The notes: generated by a model from the sequence alone, not told the origin. Positions 7,755 to 16,868 are shown, numbered from the stretch's first letter. The stretch is 64,000 bases of DNA from Methylotenera_A sp040079935 (GCA_040079935.1 JBEBJI010000007.1:1-64000), one strand, 5' to 3'. Program-made: numbers and translations.

Positions 7755-9920
7755 ATGATTAACAAGCAAATATTATTAGCAGTTTTAGCGGCTTTACCTT
7801 TGTTAGTGCAAGCTGAACATTTAGAGTTAGATCCTGTAGAAGTTTTAGGTGATGCTAATCAGGCTAGCTTGACGCAAAAAGCGACCGCCGGGGGTGATTC
7901 AGCTAAATTGACCGAAGCCTTAGGTGTGCAGCTAAGACGCGCAGGTGGTGTTTCAAGTTTGCCAATGTTGCAAGGCTTGGCGGATGACCGCATTCGCATC
8001 AAAGTGGATGGCATGGACTTAATCTCAAGCTGCGCAAACCATATGAACCCTGCGCTTTCTTACATCGACCCTGCCAACATTGCGCAAATTAAAGTGTATG
8101 CGGGGGTTACCCCAGTGAGCGTAGGAGGCGACAGCATTGCTGGCAGTATTGTGGTGCAGTCAGAGCAGCCAGAGTTTTCAAAAAGTGACGCCTTGTTGGT
8201 TAAAGGGCAATTAAGCTCATTTTACAGAAGCAATAACGACGCAGTAGGTGGCAACATCTCAGCCTCAGTGGCGAACGAACAAGTATATATGCGCTATACA
8301 GGCGCTACGGTCGATGCAAATAACAGCAAAGCAGGAGGATCATTTAAAAACGCAGGTCCAGCCGCAATTGACCGTGGGCATTTAGATGCAGATGAAATCG
8401 GCTCAACGGCTTATCGCTCTACCAATCATGCATTGGCGTTAGGTTTTAAGCAAGACCATCATTTGCTAGAGCTAAAGTTGGGCTTACAAGACATCGACAA
8501 GCAAGGTTTTGTGAATCAGCGTATGGATATGACAGGCAACCAAAGCGAGCAATACCAACTGCGTTATCTAGGAGAATTTGATTGGGGACAATTGCAATCG
8601 CGCCTCTACCACGAGCGCACCCAACACAAAATGCAATTTGGTGATGACAAGCAGTTTATGTACGGCACAGCACCTGGTATGCCCATGCAAACCTTGGGTA
8701 AAACAACAGGATTTAACACCGAGGTAGAGCTTCGTCACAATGCACGGGATACCACCCGCTGGGGCGCGGACGTTCAGAGCTATCGTTTAGACGATTACTG
8801 GCCAGCATCTGGCACTGGCATGATGATGGCGCCTAACACTTTCCAAAATATCAATAATGGCGAACGTGACCGTTTAGATGTTTATGGAGAGTGGGATGCA
8901 ACTTGGAGTCAACAATGGTTCACGCAAGCAGGTTTGCGCGCTAGTCAAGTAAAAACAAGTACGGGAACAGTGCAAGGTTACAACCCTACGGTTGTCGGCA
9001 TGGCTGGCTACGGCGCTGCGGCAAACACATTTAATGCACAAGATCGCAGTGAGACTGACCACAATATTGATATGACTTTACTTGCTCGGTTTAGCCCTGA
9101 CCAAACAAAAACTTTTCAAGCTGGCTATGCCATTAAAAACCGCGCACCCAACTTATATGAGCGTTATACATGGGCAAACACCAATACCATGGTCATGAAT
9201 ATGAACAACTGGTATGGCGATGGCAACGGTTATGTAGGCGATATCAACTTAAAACCAGAGACTGCACATACCTTTAGCCTCACCGCTGACTTGCATGATG
9301 CAGGCAAACAGCAATGGCAGCTCAACATCACGCCGTTCTATACCTATGTGCAGGACTATATTGATGCAGTCAGTTGTGCTAGTTTGGGTAAAGTCTGTGC
9401 AGCCAGACCAGATGGATTTTCTAACTTAAGCTTAGATAACCAATCTGCGCAATTATATGGTTTAGATATTTCTGCAAAAAATACGCTCATAAATAACAGC
9501 GAGTTGGGTCGATTAAGTGCGCTAGCAAAGCTTAACTATGTGCGCGGGAAAAACAAAACTAGCAATGATGATTTATTCCAAATCATGCCACTCAATGCCG
9601 TCTTTGGTTTAGAGCAGTCACTAGGTGCATGGGAAAACAAGCTAGAGATCAAAGTAGTAGACAAAAAAGACCACGTGCAAGCCATTCGTAAAGAAAACAA
9701 AACTGCGGGCTACAGCATATTTAATGTTTATTCTAGCTACCACTGGCAGCAAGCCAAATTAGAGCTCTCGGTCGAAAACTTGTTTGATAAATCTTACAGC
9801 GACCCACTGGGTGGAGCTTATTTAGGTCAAGGCGCAACGATGGGTGCTGGTGTTTTTGCTGGTACACAAGTGCCAGGGCTAGGCCGCTCAATCAATATTG
9901 GATTCACGATGTATCACTAG
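7755..9920 (+). CDS. TonB-dependent copper receptor, OprC/NosA-like
   Basis: An outer-membrane beta-barrel receptor of 721 residues: signal peptide (cleavage after VQA, residue 20), short TonB-box region LDPVEVLG, plug domain (about 40-140) and barrel ending in an aromatic C-terminus (GFTMYH). The plug contains CANHM (C93, M97), a CxxxM motif, and the barrel contains HKM (H291, M293), an HxM motif. These are the two elements that form the methionine/cysteine copper site in Pseudomonas OprC. Further Met-rich stretches (GMPM, GMMMAP, MVMNMNN) fit copper handling. It follows the HTH gene by 24 bases. The signal-peptide coding region is almost repeated in the next receptor gene. Copper is the likely substrate. 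Confidence 0.88.
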   Translation: MINKQILLAVLAALPLLVQAEHLELDPVEVLGDANQASLTQKATAGGDSAKLTEALGVQLRRAGGVSSLPMLQGLADDRIRIKVDGMDLISSCANHMNPALSYIDPANIAQIKVYAGVTPVSVGGDSIAGSIVVQSEQPEFSKSDALLVKGQLSSFYRSNNDAVGGNISASVANEQVYMRYTGATVDANNSKAGGSFKNAGPAAIDRGHLDADEIGSTAYRSTNHALALGFKQDHHLLELKLGLQDIDKQGFVNQRMDMTGNQSEQYQLRYLGEFDWGQLQSRLYHERTQHKMQFGDDKQFMYGTAPGMPMQTLGKTTGFNTEVELRHNARDTTRWGADVQSYRLDDYWPASGTGMMMAPNTFQNINNGERDRLDVYGEWDATWSQQWFTQAGLRASQVKTSTGTVQGYNPTVVGMAGYGAAANTFNAQDRSETDHNIDMTLLARFSPDQTKTFQAGYAIKNRAPNLYERYTWANTNTMVMNMNNWYGDGNGYVGDINLKPETAHTFSLTADLHDAGKQQWQLNITPFYTYVQDYIDAVSCASLGKVCAARPDGFSNLSLDNQSAQLYGLDISAKNTLINNSELGRLSALAKLNYVRGKNKTSNDDLFQIMPLNAVFGLEQSLGAWENKLEIKVVDKKDHVQAIRKENKTAGYSIFNVYSSYHWQQAKLELSVENLFDKSYSDPLGGAYLGQGATMGAGVFAGTQVPGLGRSINIGFTMYH

Positions 9921-9983
9921 CTTACTGTATCAGGGTGTTAAAAATACCCCTAATACTTGATGAATAAATATAGGGAGTAAATA

Positions 9984-12101
9984 ATGATTATCAAAATAAT
10001 ATTAGTAGCAGTTTTAGCGGCTTTACCTTTGCTGGCGCAGGCTGAGCATGACGAGACAATTCATTTAGATGAAATTAGTGTAATGGCGCCAAAAGATGAT
10101 ACTGGATATACCGTCATAAACAGCACTTCAGCCACAAGAACAGATACATCGATTAAAGAAACGCCTCAATCTATAATAGTTGTTAACCGCAATGTGATTG
10201 ATGACCAACAGAGTGTGACGCTGAGTGAAGCTTTAAGAAATGTAAGTGGTGTTAGAGCAAATAGCGAGTTTTCTACCCCTGCTTTTGATAGCACGCTAAT
10301 ACGTGGTTTTGCAGCTGAACAGTTATTAGATGGCTACACACAATATTACAACACGGGTGACCGTGAAGGATTGGTCAATGTAGAGCGTATTGAAGTTTTG
10401 AAAGGCGCAAATGCAGTGCTGTACTCTGGTGGCTCAGGCGCACCAGTCGGTGGTGTAGTTAATATTGCGAGTAAAAAACCAAACGCTAAAGCTTCAGGTG
10501 AGTTAGGTATCAAAGTTGGCTCGTTTGGGTTTGTGCAGCCTTTCTTTGATGTGAATCAACCACTCTCAGAAAATGTGCTTTTTCGTATCACGGGTGAATA
10601 CACCAAAGCAGATAGTTACATAGATGTAATTGACCAAAAACGCTACAACTTTAACCCTGCGTTAACGCTTACAAATAATGACGACACTACCATTACTCTG
10701 CAAGGCAAACGTTCGCGTTGGGTGCAGCAAGAGTATCAAGGCTTGCCAGCTACGGGCACTGTTGCAGGTAGTATCAACATTAAAGATGATTTGTTTATTG
10801 GTAATAAAGATGTTCCTGATAGTTACTCTGAATTTAATGGTATTTGGGCAACGCTAGACCACAAATTCAATGATGTTTGGACAGCTAATGCCAATTTGCG
10901 TTACGCCGAATCTAAGTTTGAAGAAAATGTGCAAAGCATTGTAGGTGCTGATAGCTTTTCAGCGAATGTGCCTGCAATTGCGCCTTCTACTTGGGGGTTA
11001 TCTAACGTTCTCTTAGACCAATCACAAACTGAGAAATCTATTGTATTAAATACCACAGCTAAATTTGATTTAGGTATTACAAAAAATACAGTTTTATTGG
11101 GGGCAGATTACACAGAGTTGAAAGACCTAGGTGTTATGACATCTGATGCTTTTATTGCTGTCAATGCGGTTGATTTAACAAATCCAGTATTTACAGTGCC
11201 TTACATCAAACTACCTAAGTCTCCATTCACAACCTTTTTTGATTCATCTTCAAAAAACACTACCTATGGTGCTTATGTACAACTGCAATCAACCATTGCA
11301 GAACGCTTACACATGTTGGCGGCGTTGCGCCAAGCCCATGTTGCAAATGAATACACAGAGTTGGCAGGCGGGTTCAGTAAAACAAAAACAGAAAAAAATA
11401 AATTATTACCAAGGCTTGGCGCGGTTTTAGATATTACAAAAGTGTTTTCAATTTTTGCAAATTACAGTGAAGGTATGCGAGCGCAGACATTTACCTTCTT
11501 TGCTCCAGGTGTCACGCCAGCCCCAGCAGAGTCTGAGAATAAAGAAATTGGGTTTAAATTTGATGTAAATAACGAATTGTCAGGTCAGTTTGCATTATTT
11601 CATATAGATAGAACAAACGTCGTAGTTGGCTTTCCTGCCACCGTGGCCGGAGAACAACGCTCAAAAGGCTTTGATACAGACATCACTTGGCATCCAAGCC
11701 CGGCTTGGGATTTATTAGCAAATTATGCATACACTGACGCTGAGTTTAGCAACGATGAGGCAGGTGTGCCAGCAGGCAATAAGTTGGCAGGCGTACCCAA
11801 AAATACAGCCAGATTATGGGCAAATTATAACTTTCAGCAAGATGCACTAAAAGGCTTAAGTGCTGGTGTAGGTGCAAATTGGCAATCAGAGGCTTACATA
11901 GACACTGCCAATGCATTTAAAGCAGATAGTTTTTATACGGTAGATGCGACTGTTGCTTACCAAACACCACGTTATAACCTTGGGTTAACCATTAAAAATT
12001 TAACTAATCAAGATTATTTCCAATTTTACAACTATTTTAATAGTCGCGTAGCGCCCGATACAGGCACTACTGCTTATCTCAGTGCTTCATTTAAATACTA
12101 A
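9984..12101 (+). CDS. TonB-dependent siderophore-type receptor
   Basis: A 705-residue outer-membrane receptor. The signal peptide ends AQA, followed by HLDEISVMAP (TonB-box region), then the siderophore-receptor plug hallmark KETPQSIIVVNRNVIDDQ and LSEALRNVSGV, and VERIEVLKGANAVLYSGG. The C-terminus ends in Tyr with the barrel pattern. The plug resembles FhuE/FpvA-type siderophore receptors, so the natural ligand is probably a small organic metal chelate rather than free metal. It lies between a copper receptor and an isonitrile-hydratase-like gene. The SD AGGGAG lies 9-14 bases upstream of the ATG. Its first 21 codons are nearly the same as those of the receptor gene before it. Ligand unknown. 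Confidence 0.9.
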   Translation: MIIKIILVAVLAALPLLAQAEHDETIHLDEISVMAPKDDTGYTVINSTSATRTDTSIKETPQSIIVVNRNVIDDQQSVTLSEALRNVSGVRANSEFSTPAFDSTLIRGFAAEQLLDGYTQYYNTGDREGLVNVERIEVLKGANAVLYSGGSGAPVGGVVNIASKKPNAKASGELGIKVGSFGFVQPFFDVNQPLSENVLFRITGEYTKADSYIDVIDQKRYNFNPALTLTNNDDTTITLQGKRSRWVQQEYQGLPATGTVAGSINIKDDLFIGNKDVPDSYSEFNGIWATLDHKFNDVWTANANLRYAESKFEENVQSIVGADSFSANVPAIAPSTWGLSNVLLDQSQTEKSIVLNTTAKFDLGITKNTVLLGADYTELKDLGVMTSDAFIAVNAVDLTNPVFTVPYIKLPKSPFTTFFDSSSKNTTYGAYVQLQSTIAERLHMLAALRQAHVANEYTELAGGFSKTKTEKNKLLPRLGAVLDITKVFSIFANYSEGMRAQTFTFFAPGVTPAPAESENKEIGFKFDVNNELSGQFALFHIDRTNVVVGFPATVAGEQRSKGFDTDITWHPSPAWDLLANYAYTDAEFSNDEAGVPAGNKLAGVPKNTARLWANYNFQQDALKGLSAGVGANWQSEAYIDTANAFKADSFYTVDATVAYQTPRYNLGLTIKNLTNQDYFQFYNYFNSRVAPDTGTTAYLSASFKY

Positions 12102-12111
12102 GGTGATGAAC

Positions 12112-13017
12112 ATGAACCGTAGAAAATTTATACAGGTGGCAGGTGCTGTATCCGCCTCTATTTTAGTTTCTAAACAAGCGCTGGCTGACCATGCAGAGCA
12201 TGATCATTCGCAATATGAGTCAACTGGGGTAGTACGCGACAGTGAAAAAATGGTTGGTATGGAAGAAAACGAGCATCATCAAAATACCATGAAAAAATAC
12301 TCTGCTTTAGCAGGCGGCGATAAATTGGTCATCGGCATGTTGATATACCCTGGCATGTTTTTGCAAGATTTAGTTGGCCCGCTGGCCATGTTTGAGGCAC
12401 TAATGAATCGCGAGATTCATTTGGTGTGGAAAGACAAAAACCCTGTGGGTAATATGGATCCTAAACATCCCACGATAATCCCCGTTGCCGCCACTACTAC
12501 GTTTGCAGATTGCCCAAAAAATCTTGATGTGCTGTTTGTGCCGGGCGGCGTGCCGGGCACATTTGCCATGATGGAAGACCCAGAAGTATTGGCTTTTCTC
12601 AAAGAGCGAGGTAAAACGGCAAAATACATTACCAGCGTTTGTACTGGCTCGCTCATTTTAGGTGCTGCTGGCTTGCTTAAAGGCTATAAAGCGACTTCTC
12701 ACTGGAGCACATTAGACACGCTTAGCAAACTAGGTGCAACACCTGTAAACCAGCGTGTTGTAACAGACCGTAACCGCATCACAGGTGGAGGTGTAACAGC
12801 TGGGCTGGATTTTGGGTTATCGATTATCGCCAAGCTACGCAACCAAACTTACGCCGAAGCCGTTCAGCTTTATTTGGAATATAACCCGCAACCGCCATTT
12901 AATGCGGGGTCTGTGGCAACTGCACCAAAAGAAGTAGTCACGTTTTTAGAAGAGATGTTTACCGAACTTAAACAAACCGCCGATAGCACAGCTATGCGTG
13001 CTGAAAAGCATATTTAA
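12112..13017 (+). CDS. Tat-exported DJ-1/PfpI family protein, isonitrile hydratase-like
   Basis: The mature part matches isonitrile hydratase (InhA, DJ-1/PfpI superfamily), which hydrates isonitriles to N-formamides. It has the N-terminal DLVGP with acid D86, HLVWKDKNPV, a PGGVPGT loop, the nucleophile elbow SVCTGSLILGAAGLL (C177), SHWSTLD, ITGGGVTAGLDF and the C-terminal EYNPQPPFNAGS. Unlike InhA it starts with a twin-arginine signal (NRRKFIQVAG, cleavage after ALA at 25), then a His-rich linker (DHAEHDHS), so it should fold in the cytoplasm and act in the periplasm. I prefer the ATG at 12112, spaced properly from AAGG; 12106 is the alternative. It sits among three TonB receptors. Function on a metallophore is inference. 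Confidence 0.8.
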   Translation: MNRRKFIQVAGAVSASILVSKQALADHAEHDHSQYESTGVVRDSEKMVGMEENEHHQNTMKKYSALAGGDKLVIGMLIYPGMFLQDLVGPLAMFEALMNREIHLVWKDKNPVGNMDPKHPTIIPVAATTTFADCPKNLDVLFVPGGVPGTFAMMEDPEVLAFLKERGKTAKYITSVCTGSLILGAAGLLKGYKATSHWSTLDTLSKLGATPVNQRVVTDRNRITGGGVTAGLDFGLSIIAKLRNQTYAEAVQLYLEYNPQPPFNAGSVATAPKEVVTFLEEMFTELKQTADSTAMRAEKHI

Positions 13018-13034
13018 TTTTTAGGGAGTGAAAA

Positions 13035-15062
13035 ATGATTAACAGACAGTTATTAATGGCAGTAATTGCTGCTTTGCCAATGTTGGCGAATGCAGAGCAC
13101 AACGAGACTATTCATTTGGATGAGGTTGGGGTGACTGCACCTCGGGAAACTCAGTCTTTGTGGGATGACATCGAGGCCGAACGTTCTGCAACGCCCGGCG
13201 CTGTGACCGCAATAGATGGCGAAAGCCTGCAAACGCGTAACGTCGGGCAGCTGGCAGATATGCTGCGTTACGTGCCCGGGGTTTATGCGACGAGTTACAA
13301 TGGCAACGATGATGTGTTCTACTCTAGTCGCGGCTCTAACCTTGATGCTACCGATTACGATAAAAACGGTGTTAAGTTCTTTCAGGATGGTTTGCCGGTG
13401 ACTGCGGCCGATGGCAACAATCACAACCGCGCGGTTGATGCTCAGAACGCACGCTACATAGTTGTTGCGCATGGTGCCAATGCGCTGGCCTATGGTGCCA
13501 GCACGCTCGGTGGCGCCATAGATTTTGTTACACCAACAGCACGCAACACATCGCCCTTTAGTGTGTCACTCTCAGCAGGTAGCTTTGGTGAGGAGAAGGT
13601 GCGCGCCACAGCGGGTGGCGTTTCTGGTGCATTGGACGGCCTAATTGCGGTCGAGGCGATGCAGCGCGATGGTTATCGCGATCACAGCGAACAAGACAGC
13701 AAGAGCTTGTATGCCAATGTTGGCTTGCAAATGACGGAAGACGTGTCTACTCGCTTTTATGCTTCGTATATTGATACTTATTTGGAGTTACCACGTGAGT
13801 TAACCAAGACCCAATTTAAAGATGACCCGTATCAAGCCCGTGCTGACGCTGTGAGCGGCAACCACAGCAAAGATGTTGAGACTTGGCGTATAGCTTTTAA
13901 GACCACCGTGAATAATGTGGCTGGTGGTACGCTCGAATTTGGCGTATCGCACGAAGAGCAATCGCTCTACCATCCGATTGTCAGTTCGCCATTCTTCAGC
14001 TTGCTGATTGATACAGACCACAAAGATAGCGGTGCGATGCTACGTTATAAACGAGATGTGGGTGCGCATGGACTCGCGTTTGGCGCAAACTATGGTTTCT
14101 CTAAGATGAACGGCGGCAATTTTCAGAACATCGGCGGTAAACGTGGTGCGCTAATGTTCAAAACGGATGATGATGCTACCAACCTGGAGTTGTTCGCGCT
14201 AGATCGCTGGAAGTTTTCACCTGATTGGACTTTGGTTTATGGCACACAGTATGTATCGGCAAGTCGCGATGCTGGGGGTGCTGTGGGGGATTACCACGCG
14301 TTTAATCCGCGCGTTGGCGTGATATTTAATGTGCAAGAAGGTGTCGAGTGGTATGCAAACATCAGTCGCGTGTATGAGCCACCAACCACCTTTGAACTGA
14401 CAGATGATGCCACTGGCGGAGGCACATTGCTGGACGCGATGCACGGCACGGTGATGGAGACAGGTTTGCGTGGCGCTACACAGACGGGTAACGCAAAATG
14501 GAACTGGGATGTTACGGCGTATTACACGAAGCTACGCGATGAAATCTTGTCGGTAGACAGTCCTACTGCGCCTGGCACCAGTCTTTCAGCCAACGTTGAT
14601 AAGACTACGCACGCAGGCGTCGAGGCGCTGATGGGCGCGAGCTTTGACTTGGGCGGCGGGCACCGCATTGAGCCGCTGCTTAATGCAACTGTCAATGCGT
14701 TCACGTTTGATTCAGACCCAATATACGGCGACAACCGCTTACCTGCAGCACCACGTTGGTTTGCGCGTGGCGAACTCATGTACGCCAATGCGTCTGGCTT
14801 CCGTGTCGGTCCGACTTTTGATCTTGTCGGCTCGCGCTATGTCGATTTTGCCAATACCTATAGCGTTGGCTCATACGGATTGTTTGGCGCGCGTGCTGAG
14901 TACAACACAGGACATTGGAATGTGTTTGCGGAAGCGCGTAATTTGGCGGACAAAGACCATGTAGGCGCAGTGGTTGTGAAAGACATCGCCAACGCTAACG
15001 ATGCCGTGTTGCATCCTGGTGCGCCACGTTCGTTTTATGTCGGTGCGCGCTATCAGTTCTAG
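13035..15062 (+). CDS. TonB-dependent receptor (iron/copper chelate type)
   Basis: A 675-residue outer-membrane receptor with a signal peptide ending ANA, the TonB-box region HLDEVGVTAP, a plug domain (GAVTAIDGESLQ, then QLADMLRYVPGVY, then GANALAYGASTLGGAIDF) and a barrel ending RYQF. The plug resembles FecA/FepA-like receptors. Its mature sequence differs from the two receptors upstream, yet the first 30 or so residues are very similar to those of the 9984 gene. The SD AGGGAG lies 11 bases before the ATG. Base composition is visibly richer in GC than the 9984 gene, which suggests a different origin for the receptor body. Substrate unknown; the neighbours suggest a copper or iron chelate. 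Confidence 0.88.
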   Translation: MINRQLLMAVIAALPMLANAEHNETIHLDEVGVTAPRETQSLWDDIEAERSATPGAVTAIDGESLQTRNVGQLADMLRYVPGVYATSYNGNDDVFYSSRGSNLDATDYDKNGVKFFQDGLPVTAADGNNHNRAVDAQNARYIVVAHGANALAYGASTLGGAIDFVTPTARNTSPFSVSLSAGSFGEEKVRATAGGVSGALDGLIAVEAMQRDGYRDHSEQDSKSLYANVGLQMTEDVSTRFYASYIDTYLELPRELTKTQFKDDPYQARADAVSGNHSKDVETWRIAFKTTVNNVAGGTLEFGVSHEEQSLYHPIVSSPFFSLLIDTDHKDSGAMLRYKRDVGAHGLAFGANYGFSKMNGGNFQNIGGKRGALMFKTDDDATNLELFALDRWKFSPDWTLVYGTQYVSASRDAGGAVGDYHAFNPRVGVIFNVQEGVEWYANISRVYEPPTTFELTDDATGGGTLLDAMHGTVMETGLRGATQTGNAKWNWDVTAYYTKLRDEILSVDSPTAPGTSLSANVDKTTHAGVEALMGASFDLGGGHRIEPLLNATVNAFTFDSDPIYGDNRLPAAPRWFARGELMYANASGFRVGPTFDLVGSRYVDFANTYSVGSYGLFGARAEYNTGHWNVFAEARNLADKDHVGAVVVKDIANANDAVLHPGAPRSFYVGARYQF

Positions 15063-15104
15063 ACTGCGCCGTGCCATAATAGCGTTGGCAATATAAACCA
15101 TCAT

Positions 15105-15131
15105 GCAGGCCGCATAAATATGTCGGCCTGC
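15105..15131 (+). repeat. Intergenic hairpin carrying the dispersed CTGCARGMCAATA motif (copy B)
   Basis: GCAGGCCG (15105-15112) pairs perfectly with CGGCCTGC (15124-15131) around an 11-base AT-rich loop, and the right arm continues into CTGCAAGCCAATA (15128-15140). It lies in the 119-base gap between the third receptor and the copper-uptake-associated gene. There is no T-run, so it looks more like a repeat or mRNA-stability hairpin than a terminator. Confidence 0.55.
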
Positions 15132-15181
15132 AAGCCAATAACGGCGAGCCTTCTGGCGCATCTTATTTTTGAAAGTGTGTA

Positions 15182-15628
15182 ATGAAAAAGGTCTTATTGG
15201 GTTGTGCATGGCTTCTCGTTACGTTTGTAATGACCGTGGATGCGCAACCTGTTGATACGGCAGAAGCGCAAATTATTCAGGTGCTTAAAAGTCAGTTTGA
15301 ACGTCCGGTAACCCCGTTGGAGGTGGCAGTAGTCGTGGTGAGCGGCGATTATGCGGTGGCGGATTGGTTGCAAGATAATCGCGGCGGCAGAGCATTGTTG
15401 CGGCATGATGCCGATGGCTGGCATACGCTGATGTGTAGCGGCGCACAGTTCAAATCCCCACAAGCTTTGCGACAAGCTGGCGTGCAAGAAGATGACGCGA
15501 CCCGCATCAGCCAGCAACTCAGTCAAAAAGAACAAAGCCTGACGTCTGAGCAACTTAAAAAAATTGATAGTTTTCAAGGGATTGTGGATGTGTTAACCAA
15601 TCCGGAGCATCACCATGAACATCATTAG
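15182..15628 (+). CDS. Exported copper-uptake-associated protein, His-rich tail
   Basis: A 148-residue secreted protein with a cleavable signal peptide (to about residue 22). The mature domain has AVVVVSGDYAVADWLQ and GWHTLMCSGAQFKSP with a single cysteine, and the C-terminus is HHHEHH, a likely metal ligand cluster. Proteins of this kind are annotated as copper uptake system-associated because they accompany OprC-like receptors; I recognise it by that pattern only. It overlaps the next gene by 14 bases, so the two are translationally coupled. Confidence 0.65.
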   Translation: MKKVLLGCAWLLVTFVMTVDAQPVDTAEAQIIQVLKSQFERPVTPLEVAVVVVSGDYAVADWLQDNRGGRALLRHDADGWHTLMCSGAQFKSPQALRQAGVQEDDATRISQQLSQKEQSLTSEQLKKIDSFQGIVDVLTNPEHHHEHH

Positions 15629-16853
15629 GTCTGGCATGAGATTAAGTTTAGTCGGGTTGGCACTGTTACTGAGTGTTTCGTTTAGCTATGCGCATGGCGA
15701 GAAAAAACAACACGATATGACGCCGCCAGATAGTTTGGCCGTTTCGGTAGCGGTTGATTCTAAAGGTAAGCTGTGGCGCGTAGGCGTCAGCGACGGTTTT
15801 GTACAAGTCGCGCACAGTGCGAATTTAGGTAAGACATTTACCACGCCGGTGCGCGCGAATACTGTAAAGCAAAATATCACGGCGCATGGCGAGATTCGGC
15901 CGAAAATCGCAGTGGGTAAAAATGGCGAAATCTACGTGACTTGGATGCAAAATTTAAAGGCGCGTTTTTCCGGATATATTTGGTTTGCACGCTCGGTTAA
16001 TGGCGGCAAAAGTTTTGAGAAACCGTTTGTGGTGCATCAAGACCGCGCTGAAATCAGCCATGCGTTTGAGGAATTGCTGGTAGCGCCTGACGGTAAAATT
16101 ACGGTGTTGTGGTTGGATGCGCGCGATGCAGAAGCTGATAATAAATCGGGTAAAAAACGCAGTGGAAGTTCGATTTATTACGCGATTTCCACCGATGCAG
16201 GTAAGACATTCGCCCTAGAGCAAAGGCTGGCGGACAACAGTTGCGAATGCTGTCGCATTGCTACCGCCAGCAAGCCAGATGGCACAGTGGTCGCGCTTTG
16301 GCGTCATGTATTTGAAGGTAGCGAGCGCGATCACATGATTGCCGAAATACCTTCAACAGTACCTGCCCTGGAAGCCAATAACCATGCGGTTCCTAGGCGT
16401 GCCACTTTTGGGCGCTGGGTGATTGATGGCTGCCCTCATCACGGCGCAGCGATTGCAAGTGGCGGCGAGGGAAAAAGCTGGTGGGGCTACCACATGGCCT
16501 ATTTTGATGGGCAAGATGCTAAGACTGGATTATATTACAGCCGCATGGATGGTGTTGCTTGGGCAAGTTCGCCAGCTAAAAAGTTTGGCGACAACGCAAA
16601 GCAAGCGGGGCATCCTGCAATATTAAGCAATGGCGAAAATGTGTGGCTAGTTTGGCGCGAGATTAAAGACAGCAAAAGCAGCATTTTGGGCATGTTTTCT
16701 GACGATGGCGGAAAAAACTGGAATGACGCCAAAACGCTTGCGAATGTGAGCGAAAAAGCCGATTACCCCATTTTAATTCAACACAAAACTCAGCCTTATT
16801 TGGTTTGGAACACGCAACAAAAGGGCTTGCAAGTGATTGAATTAAGCAAATAA
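15615..16853 (+). CDS. Exported Asp-box (BNR) repeat beta-propeller protein
   Basis: A 412-residue protein with a signal peptide (cleavage near SYA, residue 26), then a sialidase-fold beta-propeller. Several Asp-box motifs of the S-x-D-x-G-x-T/S-F/W type are visible: SANLGKTF, SVNGGKSF, STDAGKTF and SDDGGKNW. I see no sialidase arginine triad or FRIP motif, so real sialidase activity is unlikely. An unusual CECC cluster follows (NSCECCRIAT, about residues 209-218), a candidate copper site. The start ATG lies inside the preceding gene (14-base overlap). By position it is the last gene of the metal locus and probably a periplasmic copper-handling partner. Confidence 0.72.
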   Translation: MNIIRSGMRLSLVGLALLLSVSFSYAHGEKKQHDMTPPDSLAVSVAVDSKGKLWRVGVSDGFVQVAHSANLGKTFTTPVRANTVKQNITAHGEIRPKIAVGKNGEIYVTWMQNLKARFSGYIWFARSVNGGKSFEKPFVVHQDRAEISHAFEELLVAPDGKITVLWLDARDAEADNKSGKKRSGSSIYYAISTDAGKTFALEQRLADNSCECCRIATASKPDGTVVALWRHVFEGSERDHMIAEIPSTVPALEANNHAVPRRATFGRWVIDGCPHHGAAIASGGEGKSWWGYHMAYFDGQDAKTGLYYSRMDGVAWASSPAKKFGDNAKQAGHPAILSNGENVWLVWREIKDSKSSILGMFSDDGGKNWNDAKTLANVSEKADYPILIQHKTQPYLVWNTQQKGLQVIELSK

Positions 16854-16868
16854 ATCATTAAGTATAGC

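Noticed and set aside
12106..12111. Upstream ATG as start of the isonitrile-hydratase-like gene
   Set aside because: It is too close to the AAGG at 12100-12103; the ATG at 12112 has a better spacing. The change is only two residues.
13053..15577. Open frames opposite the third receptor and the His-tailed protein
   Set aside because: They contain long runs of unlikely His/Cys/Arg composition and overlap genes with clear signals on the plus strand.
15615..16853. Annotation of the Asp-box protein as an exo-sialidase
   Set aside because: Only the repeated Asp-box folding motifs are visible; the arginine triad and the FRIP motif are not.
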